Positions 17,860-26,519 of a DNA stretch of 64,000 nucleotides are shown piece by piece. Source of the stretch: Limnobacter alexandrii (GTDB lineage: Bacteria > Pseudomonadota > Gammaproteobacteria > Burkholderiales > Burkholderiaceae_B). Made by a program: the position numbers and the translations under genes. The notes below the pieces were generated by a model. That model saw only the letters and a list, made by a program, of their open reading frames with translations, did not search any database and had not been told where the DNA came from. The DNA lies in NCBI RefSeq assembly GCF_005871185.1, contig NZ_SWKN01000007.1:124001-188000 (forward strand), read 5' to 3'. Within the stretch, counting starts at the first letter, position 1, and each line of letters opens with the position of its first letter.

Positions 17860-18273
17860 TCAAATCAATTTATTGAACTGCGGCATGCAGTGCCGAACTA
17901 GGCTCATGGTCAGCAAATCATTCAGCTGTTCGTCTGTGGCTTTGTCTGAAAGAAAGTGTAGCCCTGCAAAGGAGGCCCACGTGGTTTCAGACACTCTGAA
18001 TGGCGTGTCCTGAATGATCAAAATCTGTGTGCCTGCGGCATACATGTTCAACAAAGTGTTTTGAATCAAAGCGCTTGAACGCTGGAAGCTGGCACGTACA
18101 ACCACCACCCCCACATTGAGATTCTCTGCCGCCAGGGTCAACTCTTTGCCGGTTTGGCGGGGCAAAACTTCGTGTTGGCCCCAAACTTTCTGAGCGAACA
18201 CACAAATTTTGTCCAACAACTGTTTGTTGGGTTCCAATACCACCACACCGATTGAGTCTTGCGCTGCTGACAT
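17860..18273 (-). CDS. Hypothetical protein, possible degenerate receiver fold
   Basis: About 137 residues from the ATG at 18273 (a 158-residue reading from 18336 is possible). The alternation of hydrophobic strands (IGVVVLEPN, VGVVVVRAS, TQILIIQDTP, FLSDKATDEQLN) with helices suggests a CheY-like alpha/beta fold, but the phospho-acceptor pocket and Lys are not clearly present. No partner is adjacent. The 215 bp between it and the AarF-like gene are AT-rich and hold nothing else I can identify. Confidence 0.5.
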   Translation of the reverse strand: MSAAQDSIGVVVLEPNKQLLDKICVFAQKVWGQHEVLPRQTGKELTLAAENLNVGVVVVRASFQRSSALIQNTLLNMYAAGTQILIIQDTPFRVSETTWASFAGLHFLSDKATDEQLNDLLTMSLVRHCMPQFNKLI

Positions 18274-18489
18274 TTTGTTCGCCTTTTTGTCTAGGACAAC
18301 TTTGATCATTTGACCACAAGCCATTGGGCAGGGCAATGCAAATTACTCTATATGCTCAATAAAGATAATTAATATGCAGTGCAATAACCATTAACGCACA
18401 TTTAGAGCGCTTGGCGGCGTGAAGGTTCCTGCTGTTTTGAATTCAAAACAGGGTTTTAATTGACAATTGCGGACAAAGGGGAACCTGGC

Positions 18490-19905
18490 TTAGCTCAAAC
18501 CCAAGTACGGCTTGAGTAGCTCGTGCAGGCGCAATTCGGCCCGCAGGGTTTTCAGGGTGACCAACACCCCACCAATGCGGCGGTGCAGGAATATGATTTC
18601 CTGAGGCGGTATCTTGAAATGCTTGGACATCATTTTCAATGCCGCCGTTTGACCGACCCTGGCCGGCAAATCGGTGTCGCCAAACCGGTAGGCGCCGCCG
18701 GGGGTGTATAGCCGTTCGGGCACCATGGGGTCGAATGGTTTGCGAAACGGCTCGACAATCAGCTCGGTTAAATCGCCAAACCCTTCCAAAAAGGACTGAG
18801 GAGTATTGGCGTCCATCAATCCGATGTCCAGAACGCCTCGCGCAACTTCTTGCCTGTTGGCCTGAAGAGACCCACGAACAATCCGCCCATAGCTTTCTAC
18901 AAAGCTTGTTTCAAAGGGTCGGGTGGCGCCAAAGTCGAGCGTGACAATTTGATCATTCTCACCCTCGGGATCAATACGAACCCTGTAATTTCCGAAATGT
19001 GGATCAGTCTGAACCAGATTCCACTCAAAAAACTCAGTAACAAACAATTCGGCAAAGCTTTTCGCCAAGGCATTTCTTCGGCTTTGCGACAAGGCTTGAA
19101 CTTCTTTTGACGAAACCGAATACCCGGGCTCATAACGCGTGGTGAGCACGCGTTGGGCGCAAAACTCGGGGTACACCTTGGGCACGATAAACCGTGGTTT
19201 GTCCGCTAGCCTGTCGTAAAAGGTTTCTGTAAATTCCCGTTCCTGCACATAGTCACATTCACGAACCAGCATGTCGCGCAGTTCATTGAACACGTCAGAC
19301 AAGTCGAGTGCCTTGGGCGCCAGGCGAGTCGCGGAAATCAAGCGCGACAAGGTTCGTATGTCGGTGTCAATTGCGTTGGCCACGCCCGGATACTGAATCT
19401 TCACCACGACCTGTTCACCAGTGGCTTTGATGGTGGCTAGGTGGGCTTGCCCGAGGGATGCAGCAGCAATGGGTTTTCGTTGAATGTCCAGCTTCGCAAT
19501 GGTTTTTTCACCCAAAGCGTCGATCAATTGTGGTTCAACAAATGACCAGCTAACCGCCGGTGTATTGTCTTGAAGTGTGGCCAATACCTCCACAGCTTCT
19601 TCGGGCAAAAAATATTGTCCGTACAAGGAGAGCATTTGCCCCGCCTTCATGACACTGCCTTTCAACCGCCCCAGCTCGTCTGCCAACTCTTTGGCCTGGG
19701 CGCGATAAAAGTTTCGATTCGCTTCGTCTTTGGACTCACCACGACGAAACAAATTGCGCACGGTGTGTCCTGCAATTTTTGCGCCCGCTCCTACCCCCAT
19801 GCGAGTCAATGCAACGTTGCGCTCAAAGGCACCGGTTTTAATTCGGTCCATGGTGCTGCTGTCGGCATTTACGTCTTCGTTGTCGGGTTTGTCCTGCTCG
19901 GCCAT
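18490..19905 (-). CDS. ABC1/AarF/UbiB family atypical kinase
   Basis: 471 residues. The family motifs are in order: LKGSVMKAGQMLSL (KxGQ, about 79-92), AAASLGQAHLA (Ala-rich loop, about 147), VVVKIQYPG (Lys), QTDPHFGNY (catalytic Asp/Asn) and LDFGATRP (metal Asp). Members act as ATPases or kinases in ubiquinone assembly and lipid extraction. The true UbiB has two C-terminal membrane helices; this protein lacks them, so it is a soluble UbiB relative rather than UbiB itself. The ATG at 19905 gives the normal N-terminus. Confidence 0.9.
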   Translation of the reverse strand: MAEQDKPDNEDVNADSSTMDRIKTGAFERNVALTRMGVGAGAKIAGHTVRNLFRRGESKDEANRNFYRAQAKELADELGRLKGSVMKAGQMLSLYGQYFLPEEAVEVLATLQDNTPAVSWSFVEPQLIDALGEKTIAKLDIQRKPIAAASLGQAHLATIKATGEQVVVKIQYPGVANAIDTDIRTLSRLISATRLAPKALDLSDVFNELRDMLVRECDYVQEREFTETFYDRLADKPRFIVPKVYPEFCAQRVLTTRYEPGYSVSSKEVQALSQSRRNALAKSFAELFVTEFFEWNLVQTDPHFGNYRVRIDPEGENDQIVTLDFGATRPFETSFVESYGRIVRGSLQANRQEVARGVLDIGLMDANTPQSFLEGFGDLTELIVEPFRKPFDPMVPERLYTPGGAYRFGDTDLPARVGQTAALKMMSKHFKIPPQEIIFLHRRIGGVLVTLKTLRAELRLHELLKPYLGLS

Positions 19906-20015
19906 GCTGCGAAAAATCCTTGCGAATACAAAGTGAGTTGGGCGACATTGTAGTGGCTGGTCGCCCTGTACTGATGAAAAAGCACTCTAAATTCCGAGTG
20001 CAATTTCCGCTTGAG

Positions 20016-21341
20016 TTAACGCATCAATTTACGCAGTGCAGCAGGCGTAAAATCGCCCGGTTTCACAGGCACATTGAATTCTGTAGCAGGTTCTTCATTC
20101 TGGAATGCACTGAATACCGATTTTCGTGCATTCAGGTCGTGCTGAACTTCACCGGAGGTGTACAAGCCGGGTGCATCGTAGGCTTGCATCAGGTACAGCA
20201 TTTTGACGCGCCACAGCTCGCCTTTGGTGTCGTACTGGTCCATCAAGGCCACATACCAACTGTCTTCATCCACATACATGGTGCGTTTGGAGTAGATGTG
20301 CTCTGCGCCCTGCTTCAATGTGCCTTCGATCACCCAAACACGATGCAACTCAAACCGGGTCAACTCGGGCTTCACGAATGCATCATTGAGCATGTTGTCG
20401 TATTTCAGGCTTTTGTCACTGAGCTTGTAGTTGTTGTAGGGAATGTACATTTCACGTTTGCCCAGCAACTTCCAGTCAAAACGTTCAGGCGAACCGTTGA
20501 ATCCATAAATATCGTCCACGGTGCGCAGGGCGTCGGTGTTGCCAGCCGGCGCAGCATGCACCAGTTCAGGTGCACGCAAAACCCGCCGTTGGCCAGAATT
20601 TACAATCCATGCGTTGCGGGTGTCGTCTTTGAAGTTCAGTGTATCCAGAACCAATAGTGCCTCACCCGATTGGGCCGAGGGTTTGGTGGATTCGCCGATA
20701 AGAGCAAACAACAAAGTACTGCCAGCTTTGCCGATTGCAGGTGCCCAGGCAATTGTTTGGCTGCTGGCGAAAGTTATTGGCCTGCTGCCATTGCCAGCCA
20801 CAAAGCCGGCCGTGTGCGACCGCAATGTTTGTGCGGGACGACGCAGCAAAGTATTCCAGACCGCTTCAAGACCGTTTTTGGGCTGCGGAAAAGGCACGCT
20901 GGTGGATTGCACCCCCTCAACCGCAAGGCCGCCATGTGCCAGCTTGACTTTGCCAGCTTCCGTACTGATGCTGCTCATCATCTCTTGAGAAAAAGCGGCG
21001 GTACGATGTGTTTTGTAAACAGGAATGCTGTAGTTCGGGTAGCGTTTGATCAGGGCGATTTGGCCAGCAGGCAAAAACTTTTCATGCTGGGCTAAATTGC
21101 TTTGGTTCACCACAAACAACGGTTTTTCGCCTGCAAATGGATCGACATAACCTTTTTTGGGATCAAATCCGGCTGGAACTTTTGTCAGCCCACCGGTCCA
21201 CTCGGGAATGGTGCCAGCCGCATTGCCTGCTATTTCAGCGCCCAAAGCGTTTACTGCACCTGTTTGCGCCAAGGCAATCGTGCCGCTTAGCGCAAAGCAC
21301 ACTGCCGAGACCAACATGCCTCGCAATAATTCAAATCGCAT
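20016..21341 (-). CDS. DUF1329 family periplasmic protein
   Basis: 441 residues; ATG at 21341 with AGGAG 6 nt upstream. A Sec signal peptide ends near TIALAQ (about 26). The AGTIPEWTGGLTK motif, PVYKTHRTAAFS and the C-terminal YSKRTMYVDEDSWYVALMDQYD segment identify DUF1329, a large beta-sheet fold related to LolA/LolB lipoprotein carriers. In pseudomonads it accompanies DUF1302 and MMPL transporters in steroid or fatty-ester uptake loci. Those partners are absent here; instead it ends a likely operon with the LCMT, DUF2237, thioesterase, speE-like and psd genes. Confidence 0.92.
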   Translation of the reverse strand: MRFELLRGMLVSAVCFALSGTIALAQTGAVNALGAEIAGNAAGTIPEWTGGLTKVPAGFDPKKGYVDPFAGEKPLFVVNQSNLAQHEKFLPAGQIALIKRYPNYSIPVYKTHRTAAFSQEMMSSISTEAGKVKLAHGGLAVEGVQSTSVPFPQPKNGLEAVWNTLLRRPAQTLRSHTAGFVAGNGSRPITFASSQTIAWAPAIGKAGSTLLFALIGESTKPSAQSGEALLVLDTLNFKDDTRNAWIVNSGQRRVLRAPELVHAAPAGNTDALRTVDDIYGFNGSPERFDWKLLGKREMYIPYNNYKLSDKSLKYDNMLNDAFVKPELTRFELHRVWVIEGTLKQGAEHIYSKRTMYVDEDSWYVALMDQYDTKGELWRVKMLYLMQAYDAPGLYTSGEVQHDLNARKSVFSAFQNEEPATEFNVPVKPGDFTPAALRKLMR

Positions 21342-21380
21342 TTTGTCTCCTGCTTCTGGTTCTGCTTTCTTGTTGTGAGT

Positions 21381-22253
21381 CTACTTTACCGCACTGGCAG
21401 GGCGTGCAAACAAGATGCGGCAAAAGTCGGCGCCTTTGCCTGAGCATGCCGGTATTTGGTCTGCAAAGTCGCTGGGTTTAAGCACCTGGCAAGCCATACC
21501 AAGGTCTTCCATTGCCAATTGCAAATGCCCGGCTGTTTCGAAATGCAGGTGCACTTTGCCGCGAACAAAAATGCCAAGCCCGGCCACAAAGGCCTGCGCC
21601 AGGGGATCGGAATTTTGGGCCTGCAAGTGAATATCGGAGAGATAGGCGCCATGCTGGAACTGGGCCAATGTGGAAGAAATTCTCGCCCACAGGTTCAACA
21701 CTGCCTCTTTGTCAAAATAATTCAACAGCCCTTCGGTCACCACCACCAAGCCTTTCCGGGTGTCCAGTTGCATGACCAAACCATCCAGACTATGTGCCCC
21801 CTGCTCTGCAAAAGCATCGACAACTTTGATGTGGTGATTCGGGCAGGCCCTCAAGCGCGTGGCCAGCAACTTTTTCTTTTGGGCCACCATGCCGGGCAGG
21901 TCGGCCTCGATGTAAGTAATTTTGTCGCCATAGCGCTCAACAAAACGGCTTCCACGAGGCGACAAGCCTGCTGCGATTTCAATAATTTGAGTGGCCTTGC
22001 CTGACTCAATCAATTCAGTCAGGTGGTGGTCGATCAGGTCGTGACGCGCCAACAAAAAATCTTCGAGTGTTGGACCACCGAAACTTCTGGACACAAACAT
22101 GGAGGGTGCCAGCGCCATGTGCAGCGCACTGGCAGGCATTGATTTTAGTTCGGGAATGGATCGCCCCGAAGTTTGCCAAACCTGCCCCGTGTACAAGGCC
22201 GTGGGGCTAATGCGAGCAGCGGACAACCACTGCGAGGCAAGTTTTTTAACCAT
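21381..22253 (-). CDS. LCMT-family SAM-dependent methyltransferase
   Basis: 290 residues; ATG at 22253 with AAGGA 6 nt upstream. The LARHDLIDHHLTELIESG stretch, IIEIAAGLSPRGSRFVE (SAM-binding glycine motif, about 90-106), YIEADLPGMVAQKK and VTEGLLNYFDKEAV are typical of the leucine carboxyl methyltransferase / Ppm1 family (PF04072), whose bacterial members O-methylate polyketides or unknown acids. No signal peptide. Spacing of 8 bp to the DUF2237 gene indicates one operon. Confidence 0.85.
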   Translation of the reverse strand: MVKKLASQWLSAARISPTALYTGQVWQTSGRSIPELKSMPASALHMALAPSMFVSRSFGGPTLEDFLLARHDLIDHHLTELIESGKATQIIEIAAGLSPRGSRFVERYGDKITYIEADLPGMVAQKKKLLATRLRACPNHHIKVVDAFAEQGAHSLDGLVMQLDTRKGLVVVTEGLLNYFDKEAVLNLWARISSTLAQFQHGAYLSDIHLQAQNSDPLAQAFVAGLGIFVRGKVHLHFETAGHLQLAMEDLGMACQVLKPSDFADQIPACSGKGADFCRILFARPASAVK

Positions 22254-22261
22254 GAGATCCT

Positions 22262-22642
22262 TTACACGATCGAATATTCAAGCAAAGTTTCCAGAGGGAC
22301 AATTTCCAGCGCGGTCTGGTTGGTACCCTCCAGATAAACTGGTGGAGCAACACCAGCCTCATAAGCCTCAAGCCAGCGGCTGGCGCACACGCACCAGCGA
22401 TCTCCAGGTTTTAAGCCGGCAAAGCGGTACTGAGGCATTGGGCTGATCAGGTCGTTGCCCATGCGCAGCTGGAACTCCAGAAACTCTTGAGTGACTTTGG
22501 CACACACCACATGGCGACCCAGATCGTTGGGACCTGTGCTGCAACAACCATCGCGCATAAAACCAGTGAGGGGCGCATAGGAACAGGCGAGCAATGGCCC
22601 ACCAAGAACATTTTTATCTTGTTTCACAGTAACTTTCGACAT
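22262..22642 (-). CDS. DUF2237 family protein
   Basis: 126 residues. NVLGGPLLACSYAPLTGFMR, then DGCCSTGPNDLGRHVVCA, then GLKPGDRWCVCASRWLEA are the invariant blocks of DUF2237, a small cysteine-rich family of unknown function found across bacteria and plants. The paired Cys residues may bind metal or redox-cycle. It lies 3 bp after the thioesterase gene and 8 bp before the methyltransferase. Confidence 0.93.
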   Translation of the reverse strand: MSKVTVKQDKNVLGGPLLACSYAPLTGFMRDGCCSTGPNDLGRHVVCAKVTQEFLEFQLRMGNDLISPMPQYRFAGLKPGDRWCVCASRWLEAYEAGVAPPVYLEGTNQTALEIVPLETLLEYSIV

Positions 22643-22645
22643 GAA

Positions 22646-23095
22646 TTATTTTGAACCGGGAACAGGCACAACGGCCATGGTGAGTCGGGAAATGCAGCTG
22701 AGTTTTCCAGCGTCGTCATGCAGCTCGATACTCCAGACTTGCGAGCTTTTTCCGGCATGCCACAATTTGGCGGTACCGGTTACTTTGCCGCTTCTAACGC
22801 CACGCAAATGGTTCGCGTTGACCTCTTGCCCAACACAATAAAATTTGCTGTTGTCGACCAGCAAATTGGCGCCAATACTGCCCAGTGTTTCGGCCAACAC
22901 CACATTCGCACCACCATGAACCAGGCCAAATGGTTGAAAAGTGCGTGTGTCTGCGGGCATGGTGCCACGAATGTAATCGTGGCCTACTTCAGTAATTTCT
23001 ATGCCCAAGGCCTCACAGGCTGTGTTTTTACACATGGCATTCATGTTTTCCAGATTGGGGTTGGAAAACCAAATGGATTGTTGATCTTTTTGCAT
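22646..23095 (-). CDS. Hotdog-fold thioesterase (PaaI/YdiI-like)
   Basis: 149 residues. The HGGANVVLAETLGSIGA segment (residues about 60-76) carries the family catalytic Glu in the hotdog helix, and EVNANHLRGVRSGKVTGTA is the following strand block. Relatives hydrolyse acyl-CoA thioesters such as 1,4-dihydroxy-2-naphthoyl-CoA or aromatic acyl-CoAs. It is cytoplasmic. Its position in a run of lipid-related genes suggests a lipid acyl-CoA substrate, which is inference. Confidence 0.92.
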   Translation of the reverse strand: MQKDQQSIWFSNPNLENMNAMCKNTACEALGIEITEVGHDYIRGTMPADTRTFQPFGLVHGGANVVLAETLGSIGANLLVDNSKFYCVGQEVNANHLRGVRSGKVTGTAKLWHAGKSSQVWSIELHDDAGKLSCISRLTMAVVPVPGSK

Positions 23096-23146
23096 GGCTG
23101 CAGTGTCTCTATAAGTTTAATTTGTGTCCTATTTTAGGCATGCAAT

Positions 23147-23890
23147 TTAAACTTTTGGACAGGTCCCGATAAGTTTGGCCACTGTATTGGACAAATTTAG
23201 TCCAGTTTCGTCTTTTAAGTGCTGGCAATTGGCATACAAATCAGCCTCGTTTACTGAAAACCCAGCGCCCACAAGGGCCAATGCGATCACATTGCCGCTG
23301 GTGCAGGGTGCCAAGGCCACAGCATTTCCATCGAATGCATCCAGCAATCGCTGTTTGCTTTGTTCCGAATCCTTTTGATTGCTCAATAAATTGGCCACCA
23401 AGTAACCCTGCTCACTCAGCAAGGCTTTGCAATTCAGGTAAAACGCAGTTGAGTTCAAAGGCCCTACTTTGGCCTTGCCATCAAAGCCGTCCACCATGAT
23501 CAAATCGAATGGGCGTTTATTGTTGGCTACGGCACTGGCCATGTAGTCGGCACCGCAATTGATTTCAACCTGAAAGCTTGAGGAAAACGGCGGCAGTTTG
23601 AAGTGCATTTGCGCAGCGGCCACCACTGCATGCGATATTTCCACCACGGTAATTTTGCAATTGGGCCTGTGCTTGTGCAAAAACTTGGGCAAGGCACCCA
23701 CGCCCAAACCCACAAACAAAGCGTTGCGAGGCCAGTTTGCATCGGGGTTTAACAACAGCGGTGCCATCATTTCGCGGGTGTATTCAAGCTCGAGCGCATA
23801 GGGCCTTGCAATGCGCATGGCTCCTTGCACCCAATCGCTGCCAAAATGAAGTTGGCGAACGCCCTTTTCTTCGCTGATCAATATGTCCAT
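23147..23890 (-). CDS. Spermidine synthase-like methyltransferase-fold protein
   Basis: About 247 residues from the ATG at 23890 (a start three codons earlier is possible). The Rossmann core ALFVGLGVGALPKFL, ITVVEISHAVVAAA and FDLIMVDGFDGKA matches spermidine synthase-like proteins, but the N-terminal beta-hairpin domain of true SpeE is short. The canonical catalytic Asp is in an MVDGFD context. Such stand-alone proteins often are aminopropyltransferase relatives of unknown substrate. It follows psd by 11 bp, so the pair is probably co-translated. Confidence 0.8.
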   Translation of the reverse strand: MDILISEEKGVRQLHFGSDWVQGAMRIARPYALELEYTREMMAPLLLNPDANWPRNALFVGLGVGALPKFLHKHRPNCKITVVEISHAVVAAAQMHFKLPPFSSSFQVEINCGADYMASAVANNKRPFDLIMVDGFDGKAKVGPLNSTAFYLNCKALLSEQGYLVANLLSNQKDSEQSKQRLLDAFDGNAVALAPCTSGNVIALALVGAGFSVNEADLYANCQHLKDETGLNLSNTVAKLIGTCPKV

Positions 23891-23910
23891 AGGGCGCAAG
23901 AATAACCGAA

Positions 23911-24819
23911 TTATTCAAACAGGGCTTGCCCCATGAACAATCGGCTTCCTTCGCCTAAGCCCTCGGCCAACCTCCAGTGTGCAGGCAACAACAACACAAT
24001 GGTTGAGCCATGCTCAAACCACCCCAGTTCTTCACCTTTGTGAATGGGGACATGCGTACGCACACGTTGTGGGCCTCGGTCATTCTGATTGAATACCCGG
24101 CCAGTGCAATGCAATCGAATGCCAGCCACCAAAATTGCCGCCACTGGAACAATTGCAAAAGGCTCACCCTGTGCGGTTTTGCCACTTAATACTGCGCGTT
24201 CGTTTTTACAGAACAGTTTTTCGACGCGCTTCAGTGCCACCGGGTTTACATTCCAGGTATCGCCATGAATGTAATCTACCTGCTCCACCACACCGTCAAT
24301 TGGCGAATGCATGCGGTGATACATGCTGGCTGTAATCCGAATCGTGAGGTATTGGTGACCATGAAATTTCATGGCCAACACAGGGTCCACCAACAGTTCT
24401 TCAATGGCGTATGGAAAGCCTTTTACTTGTAGCAGGCTGCCGTCTTCCACAAGGCCATGCGCACCTAAAATTCCATCGCATGGGCTGGTGGCTGCTGCAT
24501 GCGTCGCCACTGGCCGCGCGCCAGGCTTCAGCGCACGGGTAAAGCAATCGTGAATGGAATTGAATTGCTGCTTTTGTGCCTCTTGCAGGTTTAAATCGGC
24601 AAACTGGCGCCACACCCACAAAGCGGATTGGGCAAACCATGGGTGTTTGATTTTGCTGACCTTGCCCATCAGCCAGGAACTGAACAATCGCGGAATTCGA
24701 TTGGTCAGCATGAAGTTGGCACTTTCCTGCAATTGAATGCGGGACGATTGAAGCGAAGAATGTGCCTGTGTGTTTTTTTGCAATTTAATCAGCCTGTCAC
24801 CGAGATGGCGTACAACCAT
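23911..24819 (-). CDS. psd: Phosphatidylserine decarboxylase
   Basis: 302 residues from the ATG at 24819; a shorter start at 24711 is also reasonable because only 26 bp would otherwise separate it from the divergent gene. ATSPCDGILG (catalytic Asp), YHRMHSPIDG (His, about 167) and GWFEHGSTIV identify the pyruvoyl enzyme; the Ser of GST (about 272) is the self-cleavage site. It is FEHGST rather than the LGST of E. coli. The enzyme makes phosphatidylethanolamine from phosphatidylserine at the inner membrane. It heads a probable six-gene minus-strand operon ending with DUF1329. Whether it is the housekeeping Psd or a specialised paralogue cannot be told from this window. Confidence 0.92.
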   Translation of the reverse strand: MVVRHLGDRLIKLQKNTQAHSSLQSSRIQLQESANFMLTNRIPRLFSSWLMGKVSKIKHPWFAQSALWVWRQFADLNLQEAQKQQFNSIHDCFTRALKPGARPVATHAAATSPCDGILGAHGLVEDGSLLQVKGFPYAIEELLVDPVLAMKFHGHQYLTIRITASMYHRMHSPIDGVVEQVDYIHGDTWNVNPVALKRVEKLFCKNERAVLSGKTAQGEPFAIVPVAAILVAGIRLHCTGRVFNQNDRGPQRVRTHVPIHKGEELGWFEHGSTIVLLLPAHWRLAEGLGEGSRLFMGQALFE

Positions 24820-24845
24820 ACCTGTTGTATTTGACAGAAATGTGT

Positions 24846-26519
24846 ATGAACCTTGACAGCCTGACTTTGCTTATTGGCGCCAGCGCCAGTGCTTACCTTG
24901 TATTCAAAGCCCATCGTCGACTTCAATTGTCGCGTGCGAAACACCCTGGCTTGAGCGGACATGTGCGCATGGCCAAGCGTGTATCGAAACTGATACCGCA
25001 CTACAGCCTTGAGGGTGATTCATTTTTCAATTGCGACGGGGTCAGTGATTTGATTGTTGAGAGACGCCGCAAAGGCTTTGAGGCACTTTCAAACCAACTA
25101 CTTGCCCGCTCCCCACAGGGTAAAAATTTGCTCGAACAGGCGATCAGCAGTATTTCCGATGCGCAGTTCACCCACAAGTACCGGGTACCCTTTCAATTCA
25201 GAAATACGGTCAACGAGAAATTGTTGCCTGCACTTTTTCTGAGCAAATCAGAGGGAGTACACGTGTGGGACATTGACGGCAATGAGTACATCGATGTCAC
25301 TGGCGCCTACGGCACCAACCTGCTGGGCTATGACACCTACAAAAGCTTTATTCGCCAAGCCGCACTGGACATGGATTCACTGGGACCCGTGTTGGGGCCC
25401 TATCACCCAGTCGTATTGGACAACACACGGCGAATTCTGGCCTTGGCTGGTCAAGATGAAATTTCGTACCACATGAGCGGCACTGAAGCCGTGATGCAGG
25501 CTGTACGCCTTGCTCAGTACCACACAGGACGCCAGCGTATTGTACGTTTTGCGGGCGCTTACCACGGCTGGTGGGGTGATGTGCAACCTGGCATTGGTAA
25601 CCCCGTGAGCGCAAACAGAACATTGACGCTGCAGGAAATGAGCCAACGCACACTTCAAGTGCTGGCCACAAGAAAAGACATTGCCTGCGTGTTGGTCAAC
25701 CCGCTTCAGGCCTTGCACCCCAACACCAATGCGCCCGGTGATTCGGCGCTGATCAGCAGTGGCCGCAAAGCAGGCTATGACAAAGAAGGCTACACACAAT
25801 GGTTGAAGCAGCTTAGGCAGGTGTGTACGGAAAACGGCATTGTGCTGATACTGGACGAGGTGTTTCTGGGATTCCGTTTGGCCAAAGGTGGCGCACAAGA
25901 TTATTTTGGGGTGCGTGCCGACATGGTGACCTATGGCAAAACACTGGGCGGCGGTTTGCCTGTGGGCGTGTTGTGCGGCAAAGGCGAGTTGATGAAGCGT
26001 TACCGCAACAACAAACCAGCAGATATTTGCTTTGCTCGGGGCACATTCAATTCGCACCCGTATGTCATGCAAACCATGAATCTGTTTCTAAAGCACATTG
26101 ACAGTGTTGAAATTGAGCGCATGTATCAAAACGTGGACACCGCATGGAATACACGGCGCGCCGCCTTGAACAAACGGCTGGCTGAACTGGAGTTGCCAGT
26201 GGAAGTGCAAAACATGACCTCGATTTTCACCATTCTGTACAACAAACCATCGCGCTTTAACTGGATGTTTCAGTTTTATCTGTTACAAGCGGGAGTCATG
26301 CTGAGCTGGGTGGGTTCGGGGCGGATGATTTTCAGCCACAACTACACGGATGCAGATTTTGACGTGTTTTGTGACCGCTTTATTCAAGCGGCCCGCTGCA
26401 TGCAGGCCGACGGCTGGTGGGACACCGGCGAGGCCTGCAACAGCAACAAGAAAATTCAACGGCGAGTGCTGAGGGAAACCTGGCGTGCCTTGACATCGTC
26501 CATGGGGTCAATCAACTGA
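24846..26519 (+). CDS. Membrane-anchored class III aminotransferase (GSA-aminotransferase-like)
   Basis: 557 residues from the ATG at 24846. A short N-terminal hydrophobic segment (5-22) is followed by a helical region of about 100 residues not found in ordinary class III enzymes. Then comes a fold type I PLP domain: WDIDGNEYIDVTGAYGTNLL, MSGTEAVMQAVRLA, the PLP-ring Asp337 in LILDEVFLGFR, and the Schiff-base Lys365 in TYGKTLGGGLPVG. The closest general type is glutamate-1-semialdehyde 2,1-aminomutase, but the extra N-terminus and membrane anchor argue for a lipid-linked or polyketide-linked substrate. It is divergent from psd and its 3' end overlaps the convergent Mpo1-like gene by 64 bp. 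Confidence 0.88.
   Translation: MNLDSLTLLIGASASAYLVFKAHRRLQLSRAKHPGLSGHVRMAKRVSKLIPHYSLEGDSFFNCDGVSDLIVERRRKGFEALSNQLLARSPQGKNLLEQAISSISDAQFTHKYRVPFQFRNTVNEKLLPALFLSKSEGVHVWDIDGNEYIDVTGAYGTNLLGYDTYKSFIRQAALDMDSLGPVLGPYHPVVLDNTRRILALAGQDEISYHMSGTEAVMQAVRLAQYHTGRQRIVRFAGAYHGWWGDVQPGIGNPVSANRTLTLQEMSQRTLQVLATRKDIACVLVNPLQALHPNTNAPGDSALISSGRKAGYDKEGYTQWLKQLRQVCTENGIVLILDEVFLGFRLAKGGAQDYFGVRADMVTYGKTLGGGLPVGVLCGKGELMKRYRNNKPADICFARGTFNSHPYVMQTMNLFLKHIDSVEIERMYQNVDTAWNTRRAALNKRLAELELPVEVQNMTSIFTILYNKPSRFNWMFQFYLLQAGVMLSWVGSGRMIFSHNYTDADFDVFCDRFIQAARCMQADGWWDTGEACNSNKKIQRRVLRETWRALTSSMGSIN

Noticed and set aside
19920-20657. 245-codon plus-strand reading opposite DUF1329
   Set aside because: Antisense of a gene with signal peptide and conserved DUF1329 motifs.
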